A program made the position numbers and the translations under genes. A stretch of 64,000 bases of DNA, taken from Pseudogracilibacillus sp037072025 (lineage in GTDB: Bacteria; Bacillota; Bacilli; Bacillales; Amphibacillaceae). The DNA is taken from the NCBI RefSeq assembly GCF_037072025.1, contig NZ_JAXHDD010000005.1, positions 1 to 64,000 of the forward strand. Direction: 5' to 3'. The notes below the pieces were generated by a model. That model was not told the DNA's origin, ran no database searches, and saw only the letters and a list, made by a program, of their open reading frames with translations. Shown in pieces: positions 26,905 through 35,808 of the stretch (positions are counted from its first letter, which is position 1; each line of letters starts with the position of its first letter).

Positions 26905-28059
26905 ATGATCCGTTCAAGGGTACTGAGTACGATTTTACTATGTTTTGCTATTTTTATGTACATATTTAGCGATTCCTATTTTGCTTTTCTTCTTATTGTT
27001 ATCACACTAGTATTATTTATTTTTTCTATCACGATACTTTTTATTATTAAAAATAAGATCTTTACTAAAGTCGATAATAAAATCTCTATGTACAAACGAC
27101 AAAGAGGACTACTAAATATTCGGGTGGAAAATAGGAGCCTTCTACCAATCTCCAAGCTGAAATGTCATTTGGAAATTTATAATCCATTGGTTGATGAAAA
27201 ATATAAGGATTATTTTTATACAACAGTTAGAGGGAAATCATATCAGTTAATACCAATTCATTTAAGAAGTGAATATGTAGGAAAGATGAATGTAAAAGTT
27301 ACCGGTATCACGTTGTACGATTATTTTGGTGTCTTTTCTCTGTCTAAACAGTTGAATGAACAAACGGCGTTATTTGTTTTACCGGGTACTTATGATATAG
27401 ACCTTTTAGGGAACAGTCGGGAATCCATCATAAGTGAATATTCGCTTAGTACAGATCATACGAAAGGGATAGACGCAAACGATATTATTGCAATTAAAGA
27501 GTATGTGCTGGGAGATAATTTGAAACAAATTCATTGGAAACTTTCTAGTAAGTTAGATGAATTATTAGTCAAAGAAATGAGCGAAGTGATTACATCATCG
27601 CAGTTTATTCTGTTAGAAACTGCGGTAAGTGATGTTCATCCAAATGAAATAGATGCGATGATTGAAGCGTTTTATTCGATATCAAAAGCAATGATCAAGA
27701 GTGATCAAACGCATTATTTCGGCTGGTTTGATCGTAAATATAATTTATTTAGACGAAAAGAAATTCATTCACTAGACCAACTTAATGACCATTTACAAGA
27801 TCTGTTATCGATATCATTTAAAGTTGACCATCAATCGAGTATAGCTACCTTTTTACAAAATACATATGATATAAGAGTGTCACAATTAATTTACATTACA
27901 TCATCTGAGCCAAATAGGGAAAGTCTAGATGAAAGTATTCATATGATAACGATTCGGTGTACATCACATCATATAGAGAAAAGCTTGCGGAATACAGAAG
28001 ATACAATCCATATTACACCATATACATTAGAAGAGGACTTACGGAAACTACCGATTTAA
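26905..28059 (+). CDS. DUF58 membrane protein
   Basis: A 384-residue protein. ATG 26905 is 6 nt after AAAGGTGG (26891-26898); an in-frame GTG at 26896 overlaps that site and is rejected. Two adjacent transmembrane segments (about 8-52) are followed by a beta-rich region and the DUF58 motif EYVLGDNLKQIHWKLSSKLDELLVKEM (about 195-225). The C-terminal part is von Willebrand A-like. DUF58 proteins are standard partners of MoxR ATPases. The exact role is unknown. Confidence 0.85.
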   Translation: MIRSRVLSTILLCFAIFMYIFSDSYFAFLLIVITLVLFIFSITILFIIKNKIFTKVDNKISMYKRQRGLLNIRVENRSLLPISKLKCHLEIYNPLVDEKYKDYFYTTVRGKSYQLIPIHLRSEYVGKMNVKVTGITLYDYFGVFSLSKQLNEQTALFVLPGTYDIDLLGNSRESIISEYSLSTDHTKGIDANDIIAIKEYVLGDNLKQIHWKLSSKLDELLVKEMSEVITSSQFILLETAVSDVHPNEIDAMIEAFYSISKAMIKSDQTHYFGWFDRKYNLFRRKEIHSLDQLNDHLQDLLSISFKVDHQSSIATFLQNTYDIRVSQLIYITSSEPNRESLDESIHMITIRCTSHHIEKSLRNTEDTIHITPYTLEEDLRKLPI

Positions 28060-28073
28060 GGAGCTTTAAAAGG

Positions 28074-30491
28074 ATGAAAAACGAGAATAACGTCATGAAT
28101 AGATCTATAGAGTTATCAGTTGAGCACAATAAAAGCAATATAAAAGATTTAAAAATGCTAACAACGATGGATATAGTACTAACGTTAGTATTATTTATTG
28201 TAATAGAAATTACTTTTTTATCTATGTTTTCTATTCAAAACATAAAGCTTGTAACCCTTATTCTTGGATCCATAGTAATTATCCTTTTATATATTGGAAA
28301 GAGAACAAGGTTTATTGTTAATATAATTGTATTAATTAGTTTTATTTTTCTATTATTATTCGCTAAAAATAACGTGATAGACGGTTTTTTAGTTATACTA
28401 AATGATATTTTTCAAAGCATTGGAAAAAATAGTGGAATAATATTACCAGAATATAAGATTGAACTTACAGGGTATTCAAAAGAATTATTTGCAAATATTA
28501 TTTGGATTTATCTGTCATTATTTGTTTCAATCAGTCTATTTATGATCGTGAAATATAATAAATTATTTATCCATTTTGCCATTATCATGGGTGTTATAAG
28601 CATTCAGGTGGTAGGAAATATACACGTTAATTTATTTTTAAATATAGCTTTACTATTAATTAGTATATTAATTTTATTAAAATCGTATATACAATCGCTC
28701 CGAGATGATAAATTCTTTAGCGATCAAAGAGGTAAAGTGCTATATTTGGACTCGTTTATTATCCTATTATTATTCTCGTGTTCCATTTTTCTTATATTTT
28801 CTATTCAATCAACGACAGATTATCAAAAAAATAAATATATTGACCAAGTAAGAAATTATTTTCAAACAAAAATAGATGACTTCCGTTTTGAAAAGGATAA
28901 AACGAACACATTTACTAAAGGTGATTTTACTCAATTAGGAGAGATACAATTTTTTAATGAGCCTGCGTTAGAAGTAATAATGGATAAGCCTGCCTCTCTT
29001 TATTTAAGAGGGTTTGTCGGTTCTAATTATACGAGTGAACGTTGGAGCGATTTAGACAGCAAAACGTATTATGAAAATAGAGGATTATATTATTGGTTGA
29101 ATAAAGAAGGTTTTAATCCTTTAAGTCAACTAAGCACGATCAATAGTATGAATGAAGAAAATAAAAAGATTGGAGAAAAGGTTAATGTTACTATTAACAA
29201 TTTAAATGGTCATAGTAAGTTTCTTTATACTCCATATGAACTAAGTTCAGACGCTGAGCAATTTGAAAACGTACGTTTATCTGATTACAGTATGATTTCC
29301 TCGAGCCAATTTTTTGGAGATCGATCATATCGATACGAAATAAACAGTGAATTACTCGTTAAGTACCCTTCACTTGCAAATGTAATCTATCAACAAAATG
29401 CGAATGAAACAATAGATCACTATGTAAAGAACGAGAGTCATTATAATGAATATGTCTATCAACATTTTACGAAATTACCTAGCAATATCCAAAACATACT
29501 GGAAGGTCATATTGAGGTTACATCAAGCGATGACGAAAACCATGTTTCTTACGAAGAAGCAATTGAGTTTGTACGAACATATTTATATCGAACGATTACA
29601 TATAAAGTAAATCCTACACCTTTACCAGAAGGACAAGATTTCGTCGTACATTTATTGGAAAACTCACAAGAAGGATATGCTACACATTTTGCAACAGCAG
29701 CGACATTAATGTTTCGTTATCTTAACATACCCGCCAGATATGTAGAAGGTTATTTGGTAACCCCTAAAGATATAGAAGGTAAAGATAATTTCGAAAAGAT
29801 AGAGTTAACAGGAAAAAATGCTCATGCTTGGACGGAAATTTATTTAGATGAAATAGGGTGGATTCCAATAGAAGTCACACCACCTTATTACCATGTAATG
29901 GAACAAACAGATTTATCGGAATATCCAAAAGGGGAGAACGAAAAAGATACGCAGTCTAGAAAAGAAGCTGGTGGTGGAGCAGATGATTCGTCCCAAAAAG
30001 TATCTGATAAACAAAAAGAAAATAAAAATAATCTAAATAGAGAAAAAAATAAATCTATTTGGAGTAATTACAAATTATATCTGTATATTATATTAGTAAT
30101 CGCAAGTTTATTAATAATCGGTTATTTTACCAATAGGAGGTATAAATTATTTAGGCTAAAGAAATCATTTCAACAATCACCTGTTAATGTTGCTGCTAAG
30201 AAAATTTTTTCCTATGTACTTTATTTATTACAGTACGACGGTCTTGAGGAATTTGGCGGCTCTGTTCATACATTTGAGAAAGAATTACATGTTAAATATG
30301 GAAAAGAATATGTTATGAAATATAAACAGGCAGTACATATATATCAAAAAGCTATGTATAGTGGTAAAGAGATAACAGAGGAAAATCGTCAATTTTTGAT
30401 AGGTTTTACAAAGGATACGTTATTTCGTATTACGGAGTCAAAAAATTTTTTACAGCGAATGAAAATGAGGTTCTGGGATTTTGTTTATTAG
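28074..30491 (+). CDS. TgpA/YebA-like membrane protein with transglutaminase-like domain
   Basis: About 805 residues from ATG 28074 (AAGGAG 10 nt upstream); the longer upstream frame is a shadow of the DUF58 gene. Several N-terminal transmembrane segments (about 35-245) precede an external transglutaminase-like domain (about 490-620). A charged linker, one more transmembrane helix (about 660) and a cytoplasmic DUF4129-like tail follow. The core reads EGYATHFATAATLMFR...IPARYVEGYLV...NAHAWTEIYLDEIGWIPIEVTP. The His and Asp of the catalytic triad are in place, but the position usually held by the nucleophilic Cys is Ala. The domain may therefore bind rather than catalyse. It is the third member of the MoxR-DUF58-TGase trio. 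Confidence 0.85.
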   Translation: MKNENNVMNRSIELSVEHNKSNIKDLKMLTTMDIVLTLVLFIVIEITFLSMFSIQNIKLVTLILGSIVIILLYIGKRTRFIVNIIVLISFIFLLLFAKNNVIDGFLVILNDIFQSIGKNSGIILPEYKIELTGYSKELFANIIWIYLSLFVSISLFMIVKYNKLFIHFAIIMGVISIQVVGNIHVNLFLNIALLLISILILLKSYIQSLRDDKFFSDQRGKVLYLDSFIILLLFSCSIFLIFSIQSTTDYQKNKYIDQVRNYFQTKIDDFRFEKDKTNTFTKGDFTQLGEIQFFNEPALEVIMDKPASLYLRGFVGSNYTSERWSDLDSKTYYENRGLYYWLNKEGFNPLSQLSTINSMNEENKKIGEKVNVTINNLNGHSKFLYTPYELSSDAEQFENVRLSDYSMISSSQFFGDRSYRYEINSELLVKYPSLANVIYQQNANETIDHYVKNESHYNEYVYQHFTKLPSNIQNILEGHIEVTSSDDENHVSYEEAIEFVRTYLYRTITYKVNPTPLPEGQDFVVHLLENSQEGYATHFATAATLMFRYLNIPARYVEGYLVTPKDIEGKDNFEKIELTGKNAHAWTEIYLDEIGWIPIEVTPPYYHVMEQTDLSEYPKGENEKDTQSRKEAGGGADDSSQKVSDKQKENKNNLNREKNKSIWSNYKLYLYIILVIASLLIIGYFTNRRYKLFRLKKSFQQSPVNVAAKKIFSYVLYLLQYDGLEEFGGSVHTFEKELHVKYGKEYVMKYKQAVHIYQKAMYSGKEITEENRQFLIGFTKDTLFRITESKNFLQRMKMRFWDFVY

Positions 30492-30598
30492 ACGATGTTC
30501 TTTATTAATAAGTTCAAATTAAGTAGGCGAGCAGAACTGTTGAGAAATAGTGATTGCATATGATAAGTTTATTAAAACGGTGAAGGAGTTTTGAGTTA

Positions 30599-31177
30599 GT
30601 GGAAATAGAAAAATACAGACAAGCAGATCACAATATTAATCCAATTTATTTAAAACGCTGGTCTTCTAGAGCATTTTCCAAGAAGTCCGTAGAGCAAGAA
30701 AAACTAAACAGTATTTTTGAAGCAGCTCGTTGGGCACCATCTGCGGCAAACTGGCAACCGTGGAGATTTGTGTATGCACAGACAGAAGCCGACCGGGGTA
30801 ATTTTCTCAGCTTTATTAATGAAAATAACGTAGTATGGTGTAAAAATGCTCCCGTCCTTGTGGCGATTATTTCTAAAACGACACGAAACGAAGAAGGAGA
30901 TCCAAATATTACACATGCTTTTGATACAGGGACTGCATGGGGGTATTTAACACTTGAAGCTACCCGTCAAGGATTAATTACACATGGAATGGGTGGTTTT
31001 GATCGTAAGAAAGCGAAAGAAGTTTTACAAGTTCCAGAAGAATATGAAGTTCAAGCAATTTTTGCATTAGGTTATTATGATCCGAATGTAGAATTACCGG
31101 AACATCTTGAAAAGCGTGAAAAACCTTCAGACCGTAATCCGATTGATACATTCGTGTTCCAAGGGGAGTTTAAATAG
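30599..31177 (+). CDS. Nitroreductase-family flavoprotein
   Basis: A 192-residue FMN-dependent nitroreductase-fold protein: RWSSRAFSKKSVEQEKL, the FMN-binding AARWAPSAANWQPWRF, and TAWGYLTLEATRQGLITHGMGGF. It resembles YfhC/YdjA-like oxidoreductases of Bacilli. Length and motifs do not suggest BluB (the dimethylbenzimidazole synthase of B12 synthesis), although that enzyme shares the fold and the B12 neighbours make the question reasonable. GTG 30599 is used, with GGAG about 12 nt upstream. It is separated from the previous gene by 107 nt, so it may be independent. Confidence 0.8.
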   Translation: MEIEKYRQADHNINPIYLKRWSSRAFSKKSVEQEKLNSIFEAARWAPSAANWQPWRFVYAQTEADRGNFLSFINENNVVWCKNAPVLVAIISKTTRNEEGDPNITHAFDTGTAWGYLTLEATRQGLITHGMGGFDRKKAKEVLQVPEEYEVQAIFALGYYDPNVELPEHLEKREKPSDRNPIDTFVFQGEFK

Positions 31178-31244
31178 AATCTGTTTATTTCTTATCAAGT
31201 TTTAGGGAAATGGTAATAATAGAAAAATTAAAAGTAAGACTTGA

Positions 31245-31273
31245 AACAACGGTTACATTTAGCCGTTGTTTTT
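31245..31273 (+). terminator. Terminator after nitroreductase
   Basis: AACAACGG pairs with CCGTTGTT across a 10-nt loop, ending in a T run. Confidence 0.8.
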
Positions 31274-31390
31274 CATTATGAATATATTAGGCGATAACGA
31301 TTTCATAATGTTATCCCTTTTTAAAATTATTCTGCTACGCAGTATAATTAATGTATTAATTAATTTGAGTTTGAATCTATGGATGATTTG

Positions 31391-31735
31391 CTAGATTAAG
31401 ATTGACCAAACGATTCCAATGGAAACAAAAAATGTACTGATGACATAAAGTAAAGCTGATCGAAATTGTTTCGCCTCCATCAATTGAATTGTTTCATTAC
31501 CGAAAGTTGAAAAAGTAGTATATGCACCGCAAAATCCTATTCCTAATATGAGCCAAACAGACTTAGGGATAGCATTTTCTAAATGATACTTTAAAAGAAT
31601 ACCTAAAAGTATGGATCCAGAAACATTAGCGATCAATGTACCGATAAAATGTTTATGGCATTTATTCGAAATATAAAAGCGCAACATACTACCGAAAAAG
31701 CCTCCGGTGGCAACGAGAAGGATTTGTATAATCAT
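31391..31735 (-). CDS. crcB: Fluoride channel CrcB/Fluc subunit 1
   Basis: A 114-residue protein with four hydrophobic segments and the Fluc signature GFCGAYTTFSTFGNE, plus the LIANVSGS pore motif. Fluc channels export fluoride as antiparallel dual-topology dimers. Two adjacent genes usually give a heterodimer. The start ATG overlaps the stop of the upstream crcB by 4 nt (ATGA). No fluoride riboswitch was seen. The gene instead lies at the 3' end of the zur-znu series. Confidence 0.92.
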   Translation of the reverse strand: MIIQILLVATGGFFGSMLRFYISNKCHKHFIGTLIANVSGSILLGILLKYHLENAIPKSVWLILGIGFCGAYTTFSTFGNETIQLMEAKQFRSALLYVISTFFVSIGIVWSILI

Positions 31736-32115
31736 TTTTCAATCGATCCTGTAGATAAACGATAGGAAAACCTAAATCCGAGATAACTACAGAATAATCC
31801 ACCAAAAATTGTAGCGAAGAGATAAATGATAGAGAGAACATAATTTGAATTTAAGAGCATAACTACTTCTACCGTGATCGTTGAAAACGTTGTATAGGAT
31901 CCAATTATCCCTGTAGTTATGGCGGTAAAAATAATTGGAGATAATTTTGCTTTAATTGAAGGGTGAAATAAAATAAAGGTTAACAGGAAAGCCCCAGTCA
32001 CATTGACAATCAAAGTTGACCAGGGGAAACTTGCAACACTAATAAGTAAAGAAATTAGATACCTTAAACTTGAACCGATTATTCCACCAATACCAACTGC
32101 AAGATATGCCTTCAC
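31732..32115 (-). CDS. crcB: Fluoride channel CrcB/Fluc subunit 2
   Basis: About 127 residues from GTG (complement of 32113-32115). An AAAGGGG site lies 9 nt upstream on the minus strand. The longer frame to 32154 would overlap zur and adds a poor leader. Fluc motifs IVNVTGAF and GIIGSYTTFSTITVE are present, with four hydrophobic segments. It pairs with the overlapping downstream crcB to form the fluoride exporter. Confidence 0.88.
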   Translation of the reverse strand: MKAYLAVGIGGIIGSSLRYLISLLISVASFPWSTLIVNVTGAFLLTFILFHPSIKAKLSPIIFTAITTGIIGSYTTFSTITVEVVMLLNSNYVLSIIYLFATIFGGLFCSYLGFRFSYRLSTGSIEK

Positions 32116-32129
32116 ACGAAAACGCCCCT

Positions 32130-32543
32130 TTATACCGGCTGACATGTTGGACAAAGTCCGTAAACTTCAAACTTATGACCATCAATTTTATATTTTGAAA
32201 GCAGTTGTTCCACATCATCCATTGGGCACATATTTATCTTTTTTGTTTTACCGCAAGTATTACAAATAAAATGGTGATGATGGTGGCTACCACAATTCAT
32301 ACGAAAATGTTTTTCAGCATTTAGATCAGTAGATTCCAAGATACCCAAATCATGATATAAATTAAGATTTCGATAAACTGTATCAAAACTGATCCCTGGA
32401 TAATTTAATTCCATATATTTATATAAATCTTTAGCTGTGTGATATTTATCCTCTTTTGCAAAAAAAGTTAACATATCTTCCCGACGTTTAGTCATTTTAA
32501 ACCCTTGTTTTTGTAAGATGGAAATAGCTTCTTGTTTATTCAT
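32130..32543 (-). CDS. zur: Zinc uptake regulator (Zur, Fur family)
   Basis: A 137-residue Fur-family repressor. The winged helix is in the first 80 residues (GFKMTKRREDMLTFF, GISFDTVYRNLNLYHDLGIL). The metal/dimerisation domain has HHHHHFICNTCGK and a second CPTC pair, giving a structural CXXC-CXXC zinc site. Its overlap of 4 nt with znuB and position in the zinc ABC cluster point to Zur rather than Fur or PerR. When zinc-loaded it should repress znuACB. Confidence 0.92.
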   Translation of the reverse strand: MNKQEAISILQKQGFKMTKRREDMLTFFAKEDKYHTAKDLYKYMELNYPGISFDTVYRNLNLYHDLGILESTDLNAEKHFRMNCGSHHHHHFICNTCGKTKKINMCPMDDVEQLLSKYKIDGHKFEVYGLCPTCQPV

Positions 32544-33385
32544 TTTTCTACCACTCCTTTATGAAATGATAACCGTTTAAATACTAATGTAATCAAAAGT
32601 ATTATGATTGCAACCATTACGATTGTCCCACCAGGAGGAATGCTTAAATAATAACCAGTAATTAATCCAATTATAACAGCAGTTTCGGCAAAAATAATAG
32701 CGAAGAGGATAAGTTGTTTAAAACTTACTGCAATTCTCATTGCACTGGCTACTGGTAATGTCATTAAAGCGGATACTAATAATACCCCGACAATTCGAAT
32801 CGATGCAGCAATGACAAGTGCTGTTAATACGATAAATAGAAAATGAATTCGTTTCGAATGAATTCCTGAGACTGTAGCATGCTCTTCATCAAAAGAAAGA
32901 GTTAATAATTCCTTGTAAAAAATGACAATCATTAGAATAATAAAGATAAAAATTCCTAGTATAGTAAAAAAGTCATTACGACTTACTGCTGAAACAGAGC
33001 CGAATAAATAATTAAATAAATCTGTATTAAATCCATTAGCTAATGAAATAAAAATAACACTTAGTCCAACTCCACCACTTAAGATTATTGGAATACCAAT
33101 TTCTTGATAAGCTTTATAGACGGAGCGCAATTTTTCGATTAAAATTGCTCCAATTACGGAAAATCCCATCCCGCTGTATAAAGGCCCTAAAGGAAGTGTC
33201 AGCTGTTTTTCAATGAATAATCCAAAAGCAATACCTGCAAGTGTTACATGTGAAAGTGCATCTGCCAAAAGAGAAAGTCTTCTGACAACAAGAAATGACC
33301 CTAAGAGTGGTGCAATAATCCCGATTAAGAGTCCAGTTAAAAAAGTATGGCGTAAAAAGTCAAATTGAATGATGTCGCTTAACAT
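32540..33385 (-). CDS. znuB: Zinc ABC transporter permease
   Basis: A 281-residue ABC-3 family permease (about seven to eight transmembrane segments) with GIIAPLLGSFLVVRRLSLLADALSHVTLAGIAFG at the N-terminus, typical of ZnuB/AdcB. A strong AAGGAGG precedes ATG. It overlaps zur by 4 nt and follows znuC by 12 nt. Confidence 0.93.
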   Translation of the reverse strand: MLSDIIQFDFLRHTFLTGLLIGIIAPLLGSFLVVRRLSLLADALSHVTLAGIAFGLFIEKQLTLPLGPLYSGMGFSVIGAILIEKLRSVYKAYQEIGIPIILSGGVGLSVIFISLANGFNTDLFNYLFGSVSAVSRNDFFTILGIFIFIILMIVIFYKELLTLSFDEEHATVSGIHSKRIHFLFIVLTALVIAASIRIVGVLLVSALMTLPVASAMRIAVSFKQLILFAIIFAETAVIIGLITGYYLSIPPGGTIVMVAIIILLITLVFKRLSFHKGVVEK

Positions 33386-33397
33386 AGCTACCTCCTT

Positions 33398-34156
33398 TTA
33401 ATCATGGTCATGTACAATTACTTGTACTGGATGACCGTAAATTTCCGATAAATATTCCGCTGATAGGGCTGAGTATTCTTCGGACTTTCCATGGAAATGT
33501 AGTGTTTGATTCAAACAAACGATATTTGTAGCATATTTCGTCATTGCACCTGTATCATGGGTAACAAGTAACATTGTAATGTTTTGTTTCACATTTAATT
33601 CATGAAGCAATTCATAAAAGCGCTCGACATTACGGTAATCTATTCCGACAGTCGGTTCATCCAAAATTAATAACTTCGGTTCACTCACTAGTGCACGTGC
33701 AATAAAGACACGTTGTTGTTGACCACCAGAAAGGTTTCCAATGTTTTGATATGCATATTCTCCCATACCAACTTGGTCAATGGCTTGTAACACTTTTTCT
33801 TTATGATTTTTTCTCATAAATTTAAAATAGCCAACTTTAGCTGTTAATCCCATTGCCACAACCTCGAATACAGTCGCTGGAAAGCCCTTATTAAATGTAT
33901 TCGCTTTTTGGGACACAAAACCAATTCGATTCCAATCTTTAAAAGCTTCAATTGGTTCATCTAATAAATATATAGATCCATGATCCGGTCTTAATAAACC
34001 TAAAATTATTTTTATTAAAGTAGTCTTTCCCCCACCATTTGGACCAACCATCCCCATAAACATTCCACGTTTAATATCAAGATTAACATTTCGTAAAACA
34101 GTCTTTTCTCCATAAGAATAATAGATATTTTCTAGTTTAATAACGGAATCTGACAA
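33398..34156 (-). CDS. znuC: Zinc ABC transporter ATPase
   Basis: A 252-residue ABC ATPase: Walker A MVGPNGGGKTTLIK, signature LSGGQQQRV and Walker B LLILDEPTVGID. The chosen start is TTG (complement of 34154-34156), with AAGGAGG 8 nt upstream. The frame continues upstream to 34243 only because the adjacent repeat array is open. It is separated from znuA by a 400-bp array of AACCACG units. Confidence 0.93.
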   Translation of the reverse strand: MSDSVIKLENIYYSYGEKTVLRNVNLDIKRGMFMGMVGPNGGGKTTLIKIILGLLRPDHGSIYLLDEPIEAFKDWNRIGFVSQKANTFNKGFPATVFEVVAMGLTAKVGYFKFMRKNHKEKVLQAIDQVGMGEYAYQNIGNLSGGQQQRVFIARALVSEPKLLILDEPTVGIDYRNVERFYELLHELNVKQNITMLLVTHDTGAMTKYATNIVCLNQTLHFHGKSEEYSALSAEYLSEIYGHPVQVIVHDHD

Positions 34157-34177
34157 ATAATTTCCCTCCTTAACGTT

Positions 34178-34583
34178 TATCCACACAATATGCAATTTAA
34201 CCACAGGAATATCGAAATAACCACGGAGTAAGCCTTTTTCCACGCAATTTGTGATTTAACCACGAACTTCCGCATTTAACCACGGGAATCTCGAAATAAC
34301 CACGAAGTTCTGCGTTTAACCACGGGAATCTCGAAATAACCACGAAATTCTACGTTTAACCACGGGAAATTCAAAATAACCACGGAGGCAATCCCTTCTC
34401 CACGCAATTTGTGATTTAACCACGAACTTCCGCATTTAACCACGGGAATCTCGAAATAACCACGAAGTTCTGCGTTTAACCACGGGAAATTTAAAATAAC
34501 CACGAAGCAATCCTTTTTCCACGCAATTTGTGATTTAACCACGAACTTCCGCATTTAACCACGGGAATCTCGTATTAACCACG
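34178..34583. repeat. AACCACG array, about 20 units at 20-nt spacing
   Basis: About 20 copies of (A)ACCACG (a few CCACG or CCACA) recur every 19-21 nt between znuA and znuC. Typical 20-nt units are ACCACGGGAATCTCGAAATA and ACCACGAAGTTCTGCGTTTA. Larger blocks (TCCACGCAATTTGTGATTTA and neighbours) recur three times, showing block duplication. A 92-codon minus-strand frame across it is a by-product of the period. Confidence 0.95.
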
Positions 34584-34591
34584 GTTCGAGC

Positions 34592-35509
34592 TTATTTTGT
34601 CGCTTGGTTAAGCACTTCTAAATTTTTCTCCATTAAAGAAAGGTAATTTTCATTTTCTGCAATATCATCTTCAGTCAACACTTCTAAGTTATGAATAGTC
34701 AATTTTTCTGCGTGAATATATTCTTGAATAATAGATGCTAAACGATTCGATCCTGTTTGTTCATAAATAACATATGTTAAATCTTCATTCTCAGCAAGTC
34801 GCGCAATCTCAGCTAAATCCTTTTGAGAAGGTTCGTCACTTGAGGTTAATCCATTAATAGGAATTTGCTCAATTCCATACCGTTCTTCCCAATACCCATA
34901 AGCGGCGTGGGAGACAAGAATTTGTTTATTATCCTTTGCATTAAGGGTTGCTGTAAAATCTTCATCTAGTTTAGTCAAGTTCTTCTTTAATATTTCAAAA
35001 TTAGTTATATATTCATCTTCTTTTTCAGGGTTTAATGAAACAAGCTCGTTCTTAATTATCTCACCAATTTCTACCATACGAAGCGGATCTAACCAAATAT
35101 GTGGATCATGGTCACCGTGATCGTGGTCATGTCCGTGGTTATCATGGTCATCTTTCGCAAATAAATGTTCATGCTCTCCAATTTCTATAAAAAGAATCTC
35201 CTGGGACTGTAAGGCGTCCGCCGCAGTTTCTGCAAAACTTTCCATACCAGAGCCTAGATAGATAAACGCATCACCATTTGCAATCTCTGTAATTTCTCTT
35301 GAAGTAGGTTCATACGTATGTGCATCAACTCCTGGAGGATAAATTGATTTAACAACTGCTTCATCACCAGTAATTTCTTCAGCTACAAATTGAATTGGAT
35401 AAATTGATGTATAAATCATTAATTGATCGTTTCTAGTTTCATTTGTTGAATTACAAGCTGCTAATAATATAACGAGCAAGGGTGCTAATAATATTGCCTT
35501 ACCTTTCAA
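34592..35509 (-). CDS. znuA: Zinc-binding lipoprotein (ZnuA/AdcA type)
   Basis: A 305-residue cluster A-I solute-binding lipoprotein. The signal peptide ends in lipobox LLAAC (Cys near residue 19). A His/Asp-rich loop (DHDNHGHDHDHGDHDPH, about 118-135) is typical of zinc capture. HTYEPTSREI and HAAYGYW supply further metal-ligand histidines. The start is TTG (complement of 35507-35509) with AGGAGG 9 nt upstream. A candidate Zur operator lies just upstream. It is the first gene of the znuA-(array)-znuC-znuB-zur-crcB-crcB series. Confidence 0.93.
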   Translation of the reverse strand: MKGKAILLAPLLVILLAACNSTNETRNDQLMIYTSIYPIQFVAEEITGDEAVVKSIYPPGVDAHTYEPTSREITEIANGDAFIYLGSGMESFAETAADALQSQEILFIEIGEHEHLFAKDDHDNHGHDHDHGDHDPHIWLDPLRMVEIGEIIKNELVSLNPEKEDEYITNFEILKKNLTKLDEDFTATLNAKDNKQILVSHAAYGYWEERYGIEQIPINGLTSSDEPSQKDLAEIARLAENEDLTYVIYEQTGSNRLASIIQEYIHAEKLTIHNLEVLTEDDIAENENYLSLMEKNLEVLNQATK

Positions 35510-35545
35510 AAAAATTTCCTCCTTAAATAGAATGATATTAGTATA

Positions 35546-35560
35546 TCGTAATGGTTCCGA
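35546..35560. promoter_or_regulatory. Candidate Zur operator
   Basis: TCGTAAT-G-GTTCCGA resembles the Bacillus Zur 7-1-7 inverted repeat TCGTAAT-N-ATTACGA (12 of 14 arm positions). It lies 37 bp upstream of the znuA start. Confidence 0.55.
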
Positions 35561-35808
35561 TTTGTAAAAGTATATGAAAAGAACCGTAAAAAAATCACAA
35601 TTATTTAAAAATTATCGATAGAAACTAGAGTATATACTCGTACCTGATTTTATAGACCAAAAAAGTAACAAATTAAAATAAATTATAAAATTTTAAAGTT
35701 TGTCACACCTTAAATACGACAAACTTATATCATCTTGGAGATTTCATGCCGTTTTTGTCTGCTATAATTAATCTTGTAAGCGCAGACAAAATAAAAAGGG
35801 GAATAAGA

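Noticed and set aside
30599..31177. Nitroreductase as BluB (lower B12 ligand synthesis)
   Set aside because: Tempting beside a B12 locus, but the motifs and short length fit general YfhC/YdjA-like nitroreductases and a separate ribosome-binding site and gap precede it.
34276..34554. 92-codon minus-strand frame across the AACCACG array
   Set aside because: By-product of the 20-nt period; the apparent peptide repeats follow the DNA repeat.
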